A DNA stretch of 64,000 bases from the NCBI GenBank assembly GCA_018222805.1, contig JAAEZQ010000002.1:62001-126000 (forward strand), given 5' to 3'. This DNA comes from Vibrionaceae bacterium. GTDB taxonomy: Bacteria; Pseudomonadota; Gammaproteobacteria; Enterobacterales; Vibrionaceae. Numbering within the stretch: the first letter of the stretch is position 1; every line of letters begins with the position of its first letter. Position numbers and translations under genes: made by a program. Below are positions 9,661-17,098 of the stretch, piece after piece. Under the pieces are notes generated by a model. It did no database searches and had not been told where the DNA came from. It worked only from the letters and a program-made list of their open reading frames with translations.

Positions 9661-10992
9661 TTAATCTTCTGCCTTCGGTTCTACTGGCTTCTTCTTAGGG
9701 ATGAAAACATCATCACCAACAGACACAGTTTTGTAGAAGGTCTTGTCTCGCTTAACTGGCTTCTTCGCGACTTTCTTAGCCTGAGGACGGGCTTTTTTAG
9801 CCGTTGTTTTCTTATTACGCAGATCAGGTTTAGGTGGCTTAAGCCCTTTGAACTTCCCTTTTAAGTCTTCAAATACTGAGAACGACAAGTCTTGTTGTAA
9901 GTATGCTTCAACTCGTTTAAAGCTATCCCAGTCTTTTGGACCCACAAGAGAAATCGCATCACCTTTATTACCAGCACGCCCAGTACGGCCAACACGGTGC
10001 ACGTATTCTTCAGTATGCTTCGGCATATCAAAGTTAATGACGTGCGTGACTGTCGCGATATCCAAACCTCGAGAGGCTACGTCGGTGGTGACAAGAATCT
10101 TAAACACCGCGCGCTCAAACTGGCTCATAATGGTATTACGTTGCGTCTGGTTTAGGTTACCACTCAAAGCAACGGCCTTAAGTTTTTTCTCGTTCAGCTT
10201 CGCTGTCAGACGCTCAGTATCATCTCGTGTTGCCGTGAAGATAATGACCTGACGGTATTCTGCTTCAGCAAGAACGCGCTCAAGAATCGCTTCTTTATGA
10301 TCAAGGTGATCACATAAGTAGAATTTCTGCGTGATATCCTTGTGCTCTTCGTTAGAGACACCGATGGAAATGCGTTTTGGTGCATTCAGCATCTCAGAGG
10401 CAATACTGTTTACTTCAGCGTGATCTAGCGTTGCTGAGAACATCAAAGTCTGACGACGACGGTGTTTAGCTGCATTGTGAATACGACGAAGCTCAGGCGC
10501 AAAACCCAAATCCAACATACGGTCCGCTTCATCCAGAATCAGGGTTTCTAAACCATCAAGAAATACAGAGCGGTGCTCCAGATGATCTGCCAAACGCCCG
10601 GGTGTTGCCACAATGAATTTAGGGTAACGACGCAGTGCTTTCACTTGATCGTTAAAGTTTTCGCCGCCAAGAATCAAGGTTGCCTCGTAAGACAGACCGA
10701 CCAGCATAGAGCGGAGTTCACCATAGACTTGTTTAGCCAGCTCACGCGTTGGCGCTAGGATGACAGCTCGAGGGTCTTTAGCAGAAAACGATTTTGTCTT
10801 AAGTGACTTGTGAAGCATCGGCAATACAAACGCCAAAGTCTTGCCCGAACCCGTTTTCGAAGATGCCAATAGATCCTTGCCTGCAATCGCAACAGGAATT
10901 GCTTGCTGTTGGATCTCAGTCGCTTTTTTGAAATCGTAGTGTTTTAGGTTCTTCAACAATCGGTTGTCTAGGCCTAGATCTTTAAATTGCAA
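9661..10992 (-). CDS. DEAD-box ATP-dependent RNA helicase (RhlE-like)
   Basis: About 443 residues. Motifs in order: Q motif (ATEIQQQAIP), motif I (SKTGSGKT), Ia (PTRELA), II (DEAD), III (SAT), and VI (HRVGRTGRAG). A Lys-rich tail (KKTTAKKARPQAKKVAKK) probably gives non-specific RNA binding. The helicase unwinds short RNA duplexes; the target (ribosome assembly, cold adaptation, decay) cannot be told from sequence. I choose TTG 10992 (protein LQFKDLGLD...) because GGAG lies six bases before it. The longer TTG at 11016 would add eight residues and has no clear ribosome site. Confidence 0.93.
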   Translation of the reverse strand: MQFKDLGLDNRLLKNLKHYDFKKATEIQQQAIPVAIAGKDLLASSKTGSGKTLAFVLPMLHKSLKTKSFSAKDPRAVILAPTRELAKQVYGELRSMLVGLSYEATLILGGENFNDQVKALRRYPKFIVATPGRLADHLEHRSVFLDGLETLILDEADRMLDLGFAPELRRIHNAAKHRRRQTLMFSATLDHAEVNSIASEMLNAPKRISIGVSNEEHKDITQKFYLCDHLDHKEAILERVLAEAEYRQVIIFTATRDDTERLTAKLNEKKLKAVALSGNLNQTQRNTIMSQFERAVFKILVTTDVASRGLDIATVTHVINFDMPKHTEEYVHRVGRTGRAGNKGDAISLVGPKDWDSFKRVEAYLQQDLSFSVFEDLKGKFKGLKPPKPDLRNKKTTAKKARPQAKKVAKKPVKRDKTFYKTVSVGDDVFIPKKKPVEPKAED

Positions 10993-11239
10993 AGTATTCT
11001 CCAATAAATCAGTCAATATGAGCGCTCTGTAATGTCATTCCGCTCTAACGTAGCAAAAAATAAAAGCCCGCTATAATACCGCAAATCATAGGAGTATAGA
11101 TAGAGATCACACAAACTAATTATTGAAGGAAAAATAAAGTTACTTTTGAGACTCAATCAAGTTCAAGCAGCAGAGCTTCGAACTATACCCTAAACTTAAA
11201 AGCATCAATACATGGCTTTCATGTCGATTACGCGGATAA
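10993..11239. other. Intergenic region upstream of the helicase gene
   Basis: AT-rich, with no gene found. On the plus strand a perfect TATAAT occurs in CCCGCTATAATACC near 11073, but no good -35 precedes it and no gene begins after it. Confidence 0.4.
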
Positions 11240-11524
11240 TTAGGGCTTATCCATGCATATTACGTTTATTTGCCGAGAGAAGCTTTCATTTGCGTCAATA
11301 TCGTCTAAATTATTGATATCAGGAACGTGGCAAAAATACCTGCTATGAGGACTGTTGTGGGAGTCAATGAAAGATTGATAATTGCCTTTTGTTAGGCTCA
11401 GGTAAAAGTTAATGTCAGGTACTCCATGAAATTCTTGGATTTTTTTGACTTTTGCTACATCATGTACTGATACAATGTATCCACATTTAACCTCGCCTCT
11501 AACAAAAATAATGGAGCGAGACTT
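11240..11524 (-). pseudogene. Start-less open frame, possible gene remnant
   Basis: On the minus strand 94 sense codons run without a stop from just after TGA (11527-11525) to TAA (11242-11240). The product would contain segments such as VKKIQEFHGVPDINFYLSL and SRYFCHVPDINNLDD, which look like real protein in composition. There is no in-frame ATG, GTG or TTG except an ATG four codons before the stop. A well-placed GAGG...ATG on the same strand opens one of the other frames and stops after 8 codons, so a frameshift near the 5' end would explain the pattern. The frame runs to within 24 bases of the lpp start, so it overlaps the probable lpp promoter. It could still be chance. Confidence 0.25.
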
Positions 11525-11548
11525 TCACTATAAGCAAGGAGTTCTTAT

Positions 11549-11794
11549 ATGAACAAAACGTTGATCGCAGCTGCAGCAACTTCAGTACTTCTACTAGCAG
11601 GTTGTGCTTCTTCTGATGACGCAACTACAGCTAAACTAGACGAACTAAGCAACCAAGTTAGCATGCTAAGTCAAGACGTACAATCTCTTCAATCTGACGT
11701 TCAAATGTCTAAAGACGCAGCAATGTCTGCTCAAGAAGAAGCTGCACGTGCTAATGAGCGTATCGACAACATCGCTCAATCTTACACTAAGTAA
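11549..11794 (+). CDS. lpp: Lpp-type murein lipoprotein
   Basis: 81 residues. The lipobox is LLAGC with Cys19 as lipidation site. The mature 63 residues form a heptad coiled coil (KLDELSNQVSMLSQDVQ region) and end in YTK. Like Braun's lipoprotein, which ends in YRK, the terminal Lys can be joined to peptidoglycan diaminopimelate by L,D-transpeptidases, tying the outer membrane to the wall. AAGGAG lies 12 bases before the ATG. A TACAAT -10 candidate lies about 75 bases upstream. It converges on an L,D-transpeptidase gene, a telling neighbour. Codon use is strongly biased, as expected for an abundant protein. Confidence 0.92.
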   Translation: MNKTLIAAAATSVLLLAGCASSDDATTAKLDELSNQVSMLSQDVQSLQSDVQMSKDAAMSAQEEAARANERIDNIAQSYTK

Positions 11795-11808
11795 GTCATA
11801 GTGTTATG

Positions 11809-11827
11809 CCGCGCCTTAAGGCGCGGT
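11809..11827 (+). terminator. lpp terminator
   Basis: Hairpin CCGCGCC / TTAA / GGCGCGG followed by TTATTTC. Its loop contains the stop codon of the opposing L,D-transpeptidase gene. Confidence 0.75.
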
Positions 11828-12742
11828 TATTTCTACAGGTACTCCATTCTGTGCGGCAATCACAGCTTTCGCCTTCACATCCTTCATACCGAACTCACTT
11901 AACCACCAGCCCAACTCTTTCGGTAATTCCAATTCATCTTTCTTACCGTTACTTCGAGTTAATGGTTCGTGTGCTTCAATAAAGACACTTCTGTCTGGTT
12001 CTAATGCCACTTTAACCGGTTGGTTAATGACCGTGACTTTTTCGCCTCGACGTACTTGTTCAAACAGCCATTCAATATCATTTGGTTCCATACGGATACA
12101 ACCCGCGCTGACACGCATACCAATACCAAAATCTTTGTTGGTTCCGTGAATAAGGTACTCGCCGTTCCCGTAAGCTAAACGTAATGCGAACATACCCAAC
12201 GGGTTATCAGGGCCAGCAGGAACAACCGCTGGTAACTCAATGCCTTTTGCTTTGTATTCGGCACGAATAGAAGCCGGTGGTGTCCAAGTCGGATTAGGGC
12301 GCTTTTGACTGACACTGGTTGACATCACTGGAGTATCACGCCCTATACGTCCGATCCCAACAGGGAATACGTGCACAACGCTTTCATTAGCCGGGAAGTA
12401 GTATAAGCGTAACTCGGCTAAGTTGATCACGATACCTTGATAAGGAACGTCCGGCAGAATGAGCTGAGTAGGAACAGTAAGTACGTGCCCTTCCTGAGGA
12501 AGAAAAGGGTCTACGCCTTTATTCGCAGCCATTAAGCCCAGCATACCGACGTCATAGAACTTAGCAATATTGGCCATTGTTTCGCCGTGTTGCACAACGT
12601 GGTTTTCAACGCGACCAATTACACGACTGCTGTCTGATGGTAACTCGTACAACTTAGCAAATGACAATCCACTTACTAATGACAATGAAACTGACAACAG
12701 GGTTCGTTTCGCGATACTCATTGATCGCTTCTTGCTAAGCAT
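11816..12742 (-). CDS. L,D-transpeptidase (YcfS/YbiS/ErfK family)
   Basis: 308 residues. A signal peptide (to about residue 29) is followed by a LysM-like segment (about 47-91) and a YkuD catalytic domain with HGT (199-201) and SAGCIRM, the nucleophile being Cys215. In this subfamily the enzyme either attaches Braun lipoprotein to peptidoglycan or makes 3-3 cross-links; the convergent lpp gene favours the first (inference). A second start at residue 8 is possible. It lies 6 bases after the photolyase gene, so it is at least partly transcribed with that operon. Confidence 0.93.
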   Translation of the reverse strand: MLSKKRSMSIAKRTLLSVSLSLVSGLSFAKLYELPSDSSRVIGRVENHVVQHGETMANIAKFYDVGMLGLMAANKGVDPFLPQEGHVLTVPTQLILPDVPYQGIVINLAELRLYYFPANESVVHVFPVGIGRIGRDTPVMSTSVSQKRPNPTWTPPASIRAEYKAKGIELPAVVPAGPDNPLGMFALRLAYGNGEYLIHGTNKDFGIGMRVSAGCIRMEPNDIEWLFEQVRRGEKVTVINQPVKVALEPDRSVFIEAHEPLTRSNGKKDELELPKELGWWLSEFGMKDVKAKAVIAAQNGVPVEITAP

Positions 12743-12748
12743 TTCACT

Positions 12749-14164
12749 CTATTCCTTGGCACTTTTGAAGAGCCGTAAGGTTATCTCTCTTTCTGCTTTA
12801 TGATCAACCATCGGAGTGTGATAATCCAGTAAAGAAAACCCCTCCCAAGTCCATGGTTTGTGGAGGAACTTGTTCGGTACACTTTTTATTTCTGGCACCC
12901 AATGACGCACAAAGCGGCCATCTGCATCAAACTTCTCTCCCTGACTAACGGGATTGAAAATTCGGAAGTACGGCTGACCATCGCACCCTGTCGACGCAGA
13001 CCATTGCCATCCTCCATTGTTAGCGGCAAAATCACCATCGACAAGCTTACTCATAAAGTAAATTTCACCCCAGCGCCAATCGATATGAAGATCTTTCGTC
13101 AGGAAACTCGCGACTATCATACGTAAGCGATTGTGCATCCAGCCAGTTTGGTTCAGCTGACGCATAGCTGCATCTACAATAGGGTAGCCAGTGGTCCCGG
13201 TTTTCCAGCGCTCAAACGCTTTCTCGTCGTAAGACCACTGAATCTTTTCTTCCCAATCAATAAAAGCCTTGCCTTTGACTAGCTTTGGCTCAAAGACCAA
13301 TAAGTGTTGGTAGAACTCACGCCAAATGATTTCACTTAACCATGTTGCTTTTCCTTCGGGCAAATCCGACTGTTCGTTTTCTGCGAACAACCTGGCAATA
13401 CATTGTCTCGGTGACAGCGCGCCAATCGCCAGATAAGGAGAGAGTTGACTGGTGCCGTCAACGGACGGGAAATCACGCCGATCCCGATATTCATCACTTC
13501 GCTCACGAGCAAACGTTCTTAACTGATTAAGGATGTCATTCGTTGAAGCCAACCAATGCTCGCTAGATTCACGTGGGTAACTGAATGTGAAGTTGTCATC
13601 AAAACACTCGCCTTCTATCGCTTTCAACACCTGCGGTGAAAGCGATGGTTGAGCATGGGGTTTTGAAACGACGGGTAATTGAAACTTCTGCAGCCAGGCT
13701 CGTTTGAAAGGTGTAAAAACCTTAAAGTACTCACCCTGTTTGTTCAGTACAGTAGTCGGTGCGTGAACACACTTATCATGAAATAATTCAAAGCTCACAC
13801 CAGACTGTTTTAATGCATCAGATACTTCTCGATCAAGCTCCTGCTCGTTCACTTCGTAGTGGTTGTTTGCCATTACGTTCGATGCGTTTAGTACCTGCAC
13901 CCAGTGACTTATCACCGCACAGCAACCAGAGAACTTATCGACTTCTGCATACAAAAACGGAATGTTCAGATCGGTAAGCTCTTGATTCAGTTGCTCTAAG
14001 CGACGAGCGATGAGATCCGCTTGCATCGGAGCCATATGATGCTCTTGCCACTGCTGCGGGGTCGCAATAAAACATGCGACTACAGGTTGTCCAGAGTCTA
14101 GGGCTGCTTGTAATGCCGTGTGGTCTAACGTTCTTAAATCACGTCGAAACCATACCAGAACCAT
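12749..14164 (-). CDS. phrB: Class I deoxyribodipyrimidine photolyase
   Basis: 471 residues, the usual length. The N-terminal Rossmann antenna domain begins MVLVWFRRDLRTLDH. The FAD domain carries WMHNRLRM, the segment DWRWGEIYFMSKLVDGDFA, and the NGGWQWSASTGCD signature. The enzyme uses blue light and FADH- to split cyclobutane pyrimidine dimers. It follows the MerR regulator by 9 bases and precedes the L,D-transpeptidase by 6. Close cryptochromes cannot be fully excluded, but the signature and operon fit a repair enzyme. Confidence 0.95.
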   Translation of the reverse strand: MVLVWFRRDLRTLDHTALQAALDSGQPVVACFIATPQQWQEHHMAPMQADLIARRLEQLNQELTDLNIPFLYAEVDKFSGCCAVISHWVQVLNASNVMANNHYEVNEQELDREVSDALKQSGVSFELFHDKCVHAPTTVLNKQGEYFKVFTPFKRAWLQKFQLPVVSKPHAQPSLSPQVLKAIEGECFDDNFTFSYPRESSEHWLASTNDILNQLRTFARERSDEYRDRRDFPSVDGTSQLSPYLAIGALSPRQCIARLFAENEQSDLPEGKATWLSEIIWREFYQHLLVFEPKLVKGKAFIDWEEKIQWSYDEKAFERWKTGTTGYPIVDAAMRQLNQTGWMHNRLRMIVASFLTKDLHIDWRWGEIYFMSKLVDGDFAANNGGWQWSASTGCDGQPYFRIFNPVSQGEKFDADGRFVRHWVPEIKSVPNKFLHKPWTWEGFSLLDYHTPMVDHKAEREITLRLFKSAKE

Positions 14165-14173
14165 GGTGTCTCC

Positions 14174-14989
14174 TTAACTATTCTCTACTTGATCAATATG
14201 AAGTTTCTTTATTACCTCTGAGCATTGAATCTGATCGGGAAATTGAGCTTGCATCGCTTTTAACACCTCGACCTGTTTGGCAGGTAGTGCTTTATTAGAA
14301 AACAAAAATATCCGTTGATAACGTTCGACAACCTGATGTTCAGCCAAACCTGAAATGTCATTAACGTTAACAATTAAAGTAGTGTGATAACCTTGCTCAC
14401 AAAGTATTGCTGCTTGGATCCAGCTTTCTGCATCTCTGGTTTGTTCAAAGCAAACTAGCAAACACTTCCCTTTAGAAGACGCCTTGTTTTCAGAGTCAAC
14501 AATAAGTGCCAGTCGTTTGATCAGGCATGTCTGGAACAGGCCCATCTGTATTGAACGAAGCGACCCTTTGACTAACTCTATTGCTTCGAAGACTGGCTCT
14601 ATAAACTGCTCAACAACTAAATTTAGGGGATACTCCTTCATCACTGATGACAGTACACTCTCCGTCTTAGCATGATTAATATCGGATAAAGCAGAAAGCA
14701 GTGTTTCAACCTCTTCTAATGCAGGTGGCTCAGCGCTCATTTCAAAATCATCACCTTTGCCTAGTAGGCCTTTAACCTTACCAATAGCGATGCCTTTCGC
14801 GAGCCAACTTTGTATCTCTTTAATCTCATCAAGGTCCTGCTGGCGATACAAACGATGACCTTTCTCTGTCCGCTGCGGTTGAATCAGGTTGTATCGCCTC
14901 TGCCAAGCTCGCAAAGTGACAGGCTTTACTCCTGTTATCTCTGCGACATCTCTAATTGCGTACAGTTTCTCTTCTGAACTACAAACCAT
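14174..14989 (-). CDS. MerR-family regulator with degenerate B12-type domain (LitR/CarH-like)
   Basis: 271 residues. A MerR winged helix-turn-helix at 1-75 (YAIRDVAEITGVKPVTLRAW, then RRYNLIQPQRTEKGHRLY) is followed by a helical segment (about 95-165) and an alpha/beta domain resembling the cobalamin-binding fold of CarH/LitR. The cobalamin-contacting Glu-His pair and the DxHxxG-type motif are not visible, so B12 binding is doubtful. It overlaps the YbgA-like gene by 11 bases and precedes photolyase, which makes it the likely light- or stress-responsive repressor of this operon. TGTACA palindromes in front of the operon are candidate operators. Confidence 0.88.
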   Translation of the reverse strand: MVCSSEEKLYAIRDVAEITGVKPVTLRAWQRRYNLIQPQRTEKGHRLYRQQDLDEIKEIQSWLAKGIAIGKVKGLLGKGDDFEMSAEPPALEEVETLLSALSDINHAKTESVLSSVMKEYPLNLVVEQFIEPVFEAIELVKGSLRSIQMGLFQTCLIKRLALIVDSENKASSKGKCLLVCFEQTRDAESWIQAAILCEQGYHTTLIVNVNDISGLAEHQVVERYQRIFLFSNKALPAKQVEVLKAMQAQFPDQIQCSEVIKKLHIDQVENS

Positions 14990-15929
14990 AACGTAATCTC
15001 ATTTCCTGCGGGTGCGGTTGTAAGTATTTTTGCTTCTGTAAATACTCGTCTGGGTAATTATTTAGATAATGTTTAATCAATGTTAGTGGGGCGAGCAACG
15101 GCAGTACGCCAGTGCGATAATCATGAATAACCGTCGCTAACTCTTCTTTTTCGTCTTTTGTAAGTGCACTTTTAAAGTAACCCTGCAGATGCATCAACAC
15201 GTTGGTGTTATTTTTCCGACTGGCTCGATTTGAAAGTGCTTTCATTAACCCCAGACGATACTGTGCGTAAAAGTCTCCAATCTCGTAGCTTGCAACATCT
15301 GCAACTAGTCGACCCAAAGCTCGGTATGATTCTGGATGATGCGCCATTAGCGTTAATTTATAGCGAGAGTGGAAATCTATAATCTTGCCACGAGTTGGCT
15401 CCCCTGACATGGTTTCATAAAAGTCACTCAGGCAATAAACGCGAGTAATAAAATTCTCTTTAAGCACAGGGTCGTTTAAGCGGCCATCCTCTTCAACTGG
15501 CAACCATGGCATCTTTTGCATCAGCGTTTGCGTGTACAGCCCCACCCCTTCTTTAGAAGCATGATGCTTGCTGTAAACTTTAACTCGCTCCATGCCACAC
15601 GTTGGCGACTTAGCGCACACAATGTAGCCACACAGTTGTTGATCTTGTAGCTCGTCCACTTTATTAGCAGAGTATGCCAACATGTTGTCCGTATGATCAT
15701 TCTCAGGATTTTTTGTTTCAACGAGCGCTACCCGTTCTGCATCAGAAATCAGACGAATCGTAGGTCGAGGTACAGGCATACCAACGCCAACCTCTGGACA
15801 AACAGAAACGAAGTCGAAGTAATTGCTGAGCTCTTTGGTCACAAAGTTACTGACCTTATGGCCAGAATCAAAACGAACACGCTCACCTAGTACACAAGAA
15901 CTGATACCAACTTTGATTGAAGATTCCAT
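14979..15929 (-). CDS. DUF523/DUF1722 fusion protein (YbgA-like)
   Basis: 316 residues from ATG 15929 (a TTG 21 bases earlier is possible). The N-terminal DUF523 half contains conserved cysteines in SSCVLGERVRFD, CPEVGVGMPVPRP and CAKSPTCGMERVKVY, possibly a metal or Fe-S site. The C-terminal DUF1722 half (about residues 190-310) contains YRALGRLVADV and a long helical stretch. E. coli YbgA has the DUF1722 part and is also encoded beside phr, so the linkage to photolyase is conserved. The function is unknown; a role in light or UV response is inferred from context only. It is first in the minus-strand operon with merR, phrB and the transpeptidase. Confidence 0.9.
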   Translation of the reverse strand: MESSIKVGISSCVLGERVRFDSGHKVSNFVTKELSNYFDFVSVCPEVGVGMPVPRPTIRLISDAERVALVETKNPENDHTDNMLAYSANKVDELQDQQLCGYIVCAKSPTCGMERVKVYSKHHASKEGVGLYTQTLMQKMPWLPVEEDGRLNDPVLKENFITRVYCLSDFYETMSGEPTRGKIIDFHSRYKLTLMAHHPESYRALGRLVADVASYEIGDFYAQYRLGLMKALSNRASRKNNTNVLMHLQGYFKSALTKDEKEELATVIHDYRTGVLPLLAPLTLIKHYLNNYPDEYLQKQKYLQPHPQEMRLRYGL

Positions 15930-15943
15930 AATAACGCCATCCC

Positions 15944-15966
15944 TATACAAAAGTTTTTGTTGTATA
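15944..15966 (-). promoter_or_regulatory. Operator-like palindrome 1 of the photolyase operon
   Basis: TATACA-N11-TGTATA, an inverted repeat 15 bases upstream of the YbgA-like ATG. It resembles the TGTACA-type half-sites I recall for LitR/CarH-class MerR regulators. Binding by the operon's own MerR protein is inferred. Confidence 0.5.
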
Positions 15967-15989
15967 ACTTATAGCAAGTTAGTCCGGAT

Positions 15990-16012
15990 TGTACAAGAAA
16001 TTAATTTGTACA
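15990..16012 (-). promoter_or_regulatory. Operator-like palindrome 2 of the photolyase operon
   Basis: TGTACA-N11-TGTACA with the same spacing as palindrome 1 and starting 46 bases from it. A further imperfect half-site, TGTACT, follows at 16023-16028. It is a candidate MerR operator. Confidence 0.55.
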
Positions 16013-16028
16013 ATATAACCATTGTACT

Positions 16029-16326
16029 TAGCCATCGCGGCTTTCGATCTCCGAGAGTTAAAAAAGAATTTCCGCTCAAACCACCGACTCTGTGTGCGCC
16101 GTCAACAAACCTACGCTAAGTAAATCGATTGCCTTTTCGCTTTCAACATATTTAGTTATAATCATTGCCATTAATTTCCATAAGGGCGTTTTTTGTGACC
16201 GAACTCTCAAGGGAATGGTGTACTCCCCGATATTATTGCCTCAACGAAAACGAACGAATTCAACAGAATTGGTAACAGGCATCTATACTAGGCCTGTTTT
16301 ATCAAACAAAACTTTGGAGAGCACTT
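16029..16326. other. Intergenic region upstream of deoD
   Basis: No gene found here. It holds a CRP-like site at 16194-16209 and the deoD leader with a GGAG ribosome site at 16316. Plus-strand open frames across it have no supporting ribosome site. Confidence 0.5.
16194..16209 (+). promoter_or_regulatory. CRP-like site upstream of deoD
   Basis: TGTGA-CCGAAC-TCTCA matches the consensus TGTGA-N6-TCACA at 9 of 10 positions. It is centred about 125 bases before the deoD start. In enterobacteria deo genes are under CRP/CytR control; the same here is inferred. Confidence 0.45.
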
Positions 16327-17037
16327 ATGGCAACCCCACACATCAACGCACAACCAGGTGATTTCGCTGAAACAGTTCTAATGCCTGGCGATCCTTTGCG
16401 AGCTAAATACATTGCAGAAACATTCCTGGAAGATGTGAAGCAAGTTTGTGACGTTCGAAACATGTTCGGCTTCACTGGCACTTACAAAGGTAAAAAAGTA
16501 TCAGTTATGGGCCACGGTATGGGTATCCCATCATGCTGTATCTACGTACACGAGTTGATCGCTGAGTATGGTGTGAAAAACGTTATCCGTGTTGGTAGCT
16601 GTGGTGCTGTTCGTGACGATGTAAACCTGATGGACGTTGTTATCGGTATGGGTGCTTCTACAGACTCAAAAGTAAACCGTATCCGTTTCAACAACCACGA
16701 TTTCGCGGCAATTGCTGACTACGGTCTGCTGGAAGAAGCGGTAAAACAAGCACGCCAGCAAGAAGTGCCAGTTAAAGTGGGTAACGTGTTCTCTGCTGAC
16801 TTATTCTACACACCGGAAGCGGACATCTTCGAGAAGATGGAAAAACTAGGTATCCTAGGTGTAGATATGGAAGCGGCAGGTATCTACGGTGTAGCTGCTG
16901 ACTTAGGTGCAAAAGCACTGACTATCCTAACGGTTTCTGACCACATCATCCGTGGCGAAAAACTAAGCTCTGAAGAGCGTCAAAAGTCATTCAACGACAT
17001 GATGAAAGTTGCACTAGAAACAGCAATCAACATCTAA
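16327..17037 (+). CDS. deoD: Purine nucleoside phosphorylase, DeoD type
   Basis: 236 residues, the normal length for the hexameric DeoD family. Visible sites are His5 (ribose binding), MPGDPLRAK (phosphate binding), [17 protein letters not shown], and catalytic Asp205 in [10 protein letters not shown], which in this family allows 6-aminopurine nucleosides as substrates. It cleaves purine nucleosides with phosphate to base and (deoxy)ribose-1-phosphate. It stands apart from other deo genes, which suggests a second or salvage-specific copy. Codon use is strongly biased, so it is probably well expressed. A GGAG site lies just upstream. Confidence 0.96.
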   Translation: MATPHINAQPGDFAETVLMPGDPLRAKYIAETFLEDVKQVCDVRNMFGFTGTYKGKKVSVMGHGMGIPSCCIYVHELIAEYGVKNVIRVGSCGAVRDDVNLMDVVIGMGASTDSKVNRIRFNNHDFAAIADYGLLEEAVKQARQQEVPVKVGNVFSADLFYTPEADIFEKMEKLGILGVDMEAAGIYGVAADLGAKALTILTVSDHIIRGEKLSSEERQKSFNDMMKVALETAINI

Positions 17038-17051
17038 GTCATGAATTATTT

Positions 17052-17074
17052 GCAGCCAGTGCCTGACTGGCTGC
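17052..17074 (+). terminator. Stem-loop between deoD and the next gene
   Basis: Perfect 9-base arms GCAGCCAGT / GCCTG / ACTGGCTGC, 15 bases after the deoD stop and with no T-run behind it. It is probably a weak or factor-dependent terminator, or an mRNA stabiliser, just before the ribosome site of the following gene. Confidence 0.45.
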
Positions 17075-17098
17075 CCGAATTACCCAGAGGGGGCGATC

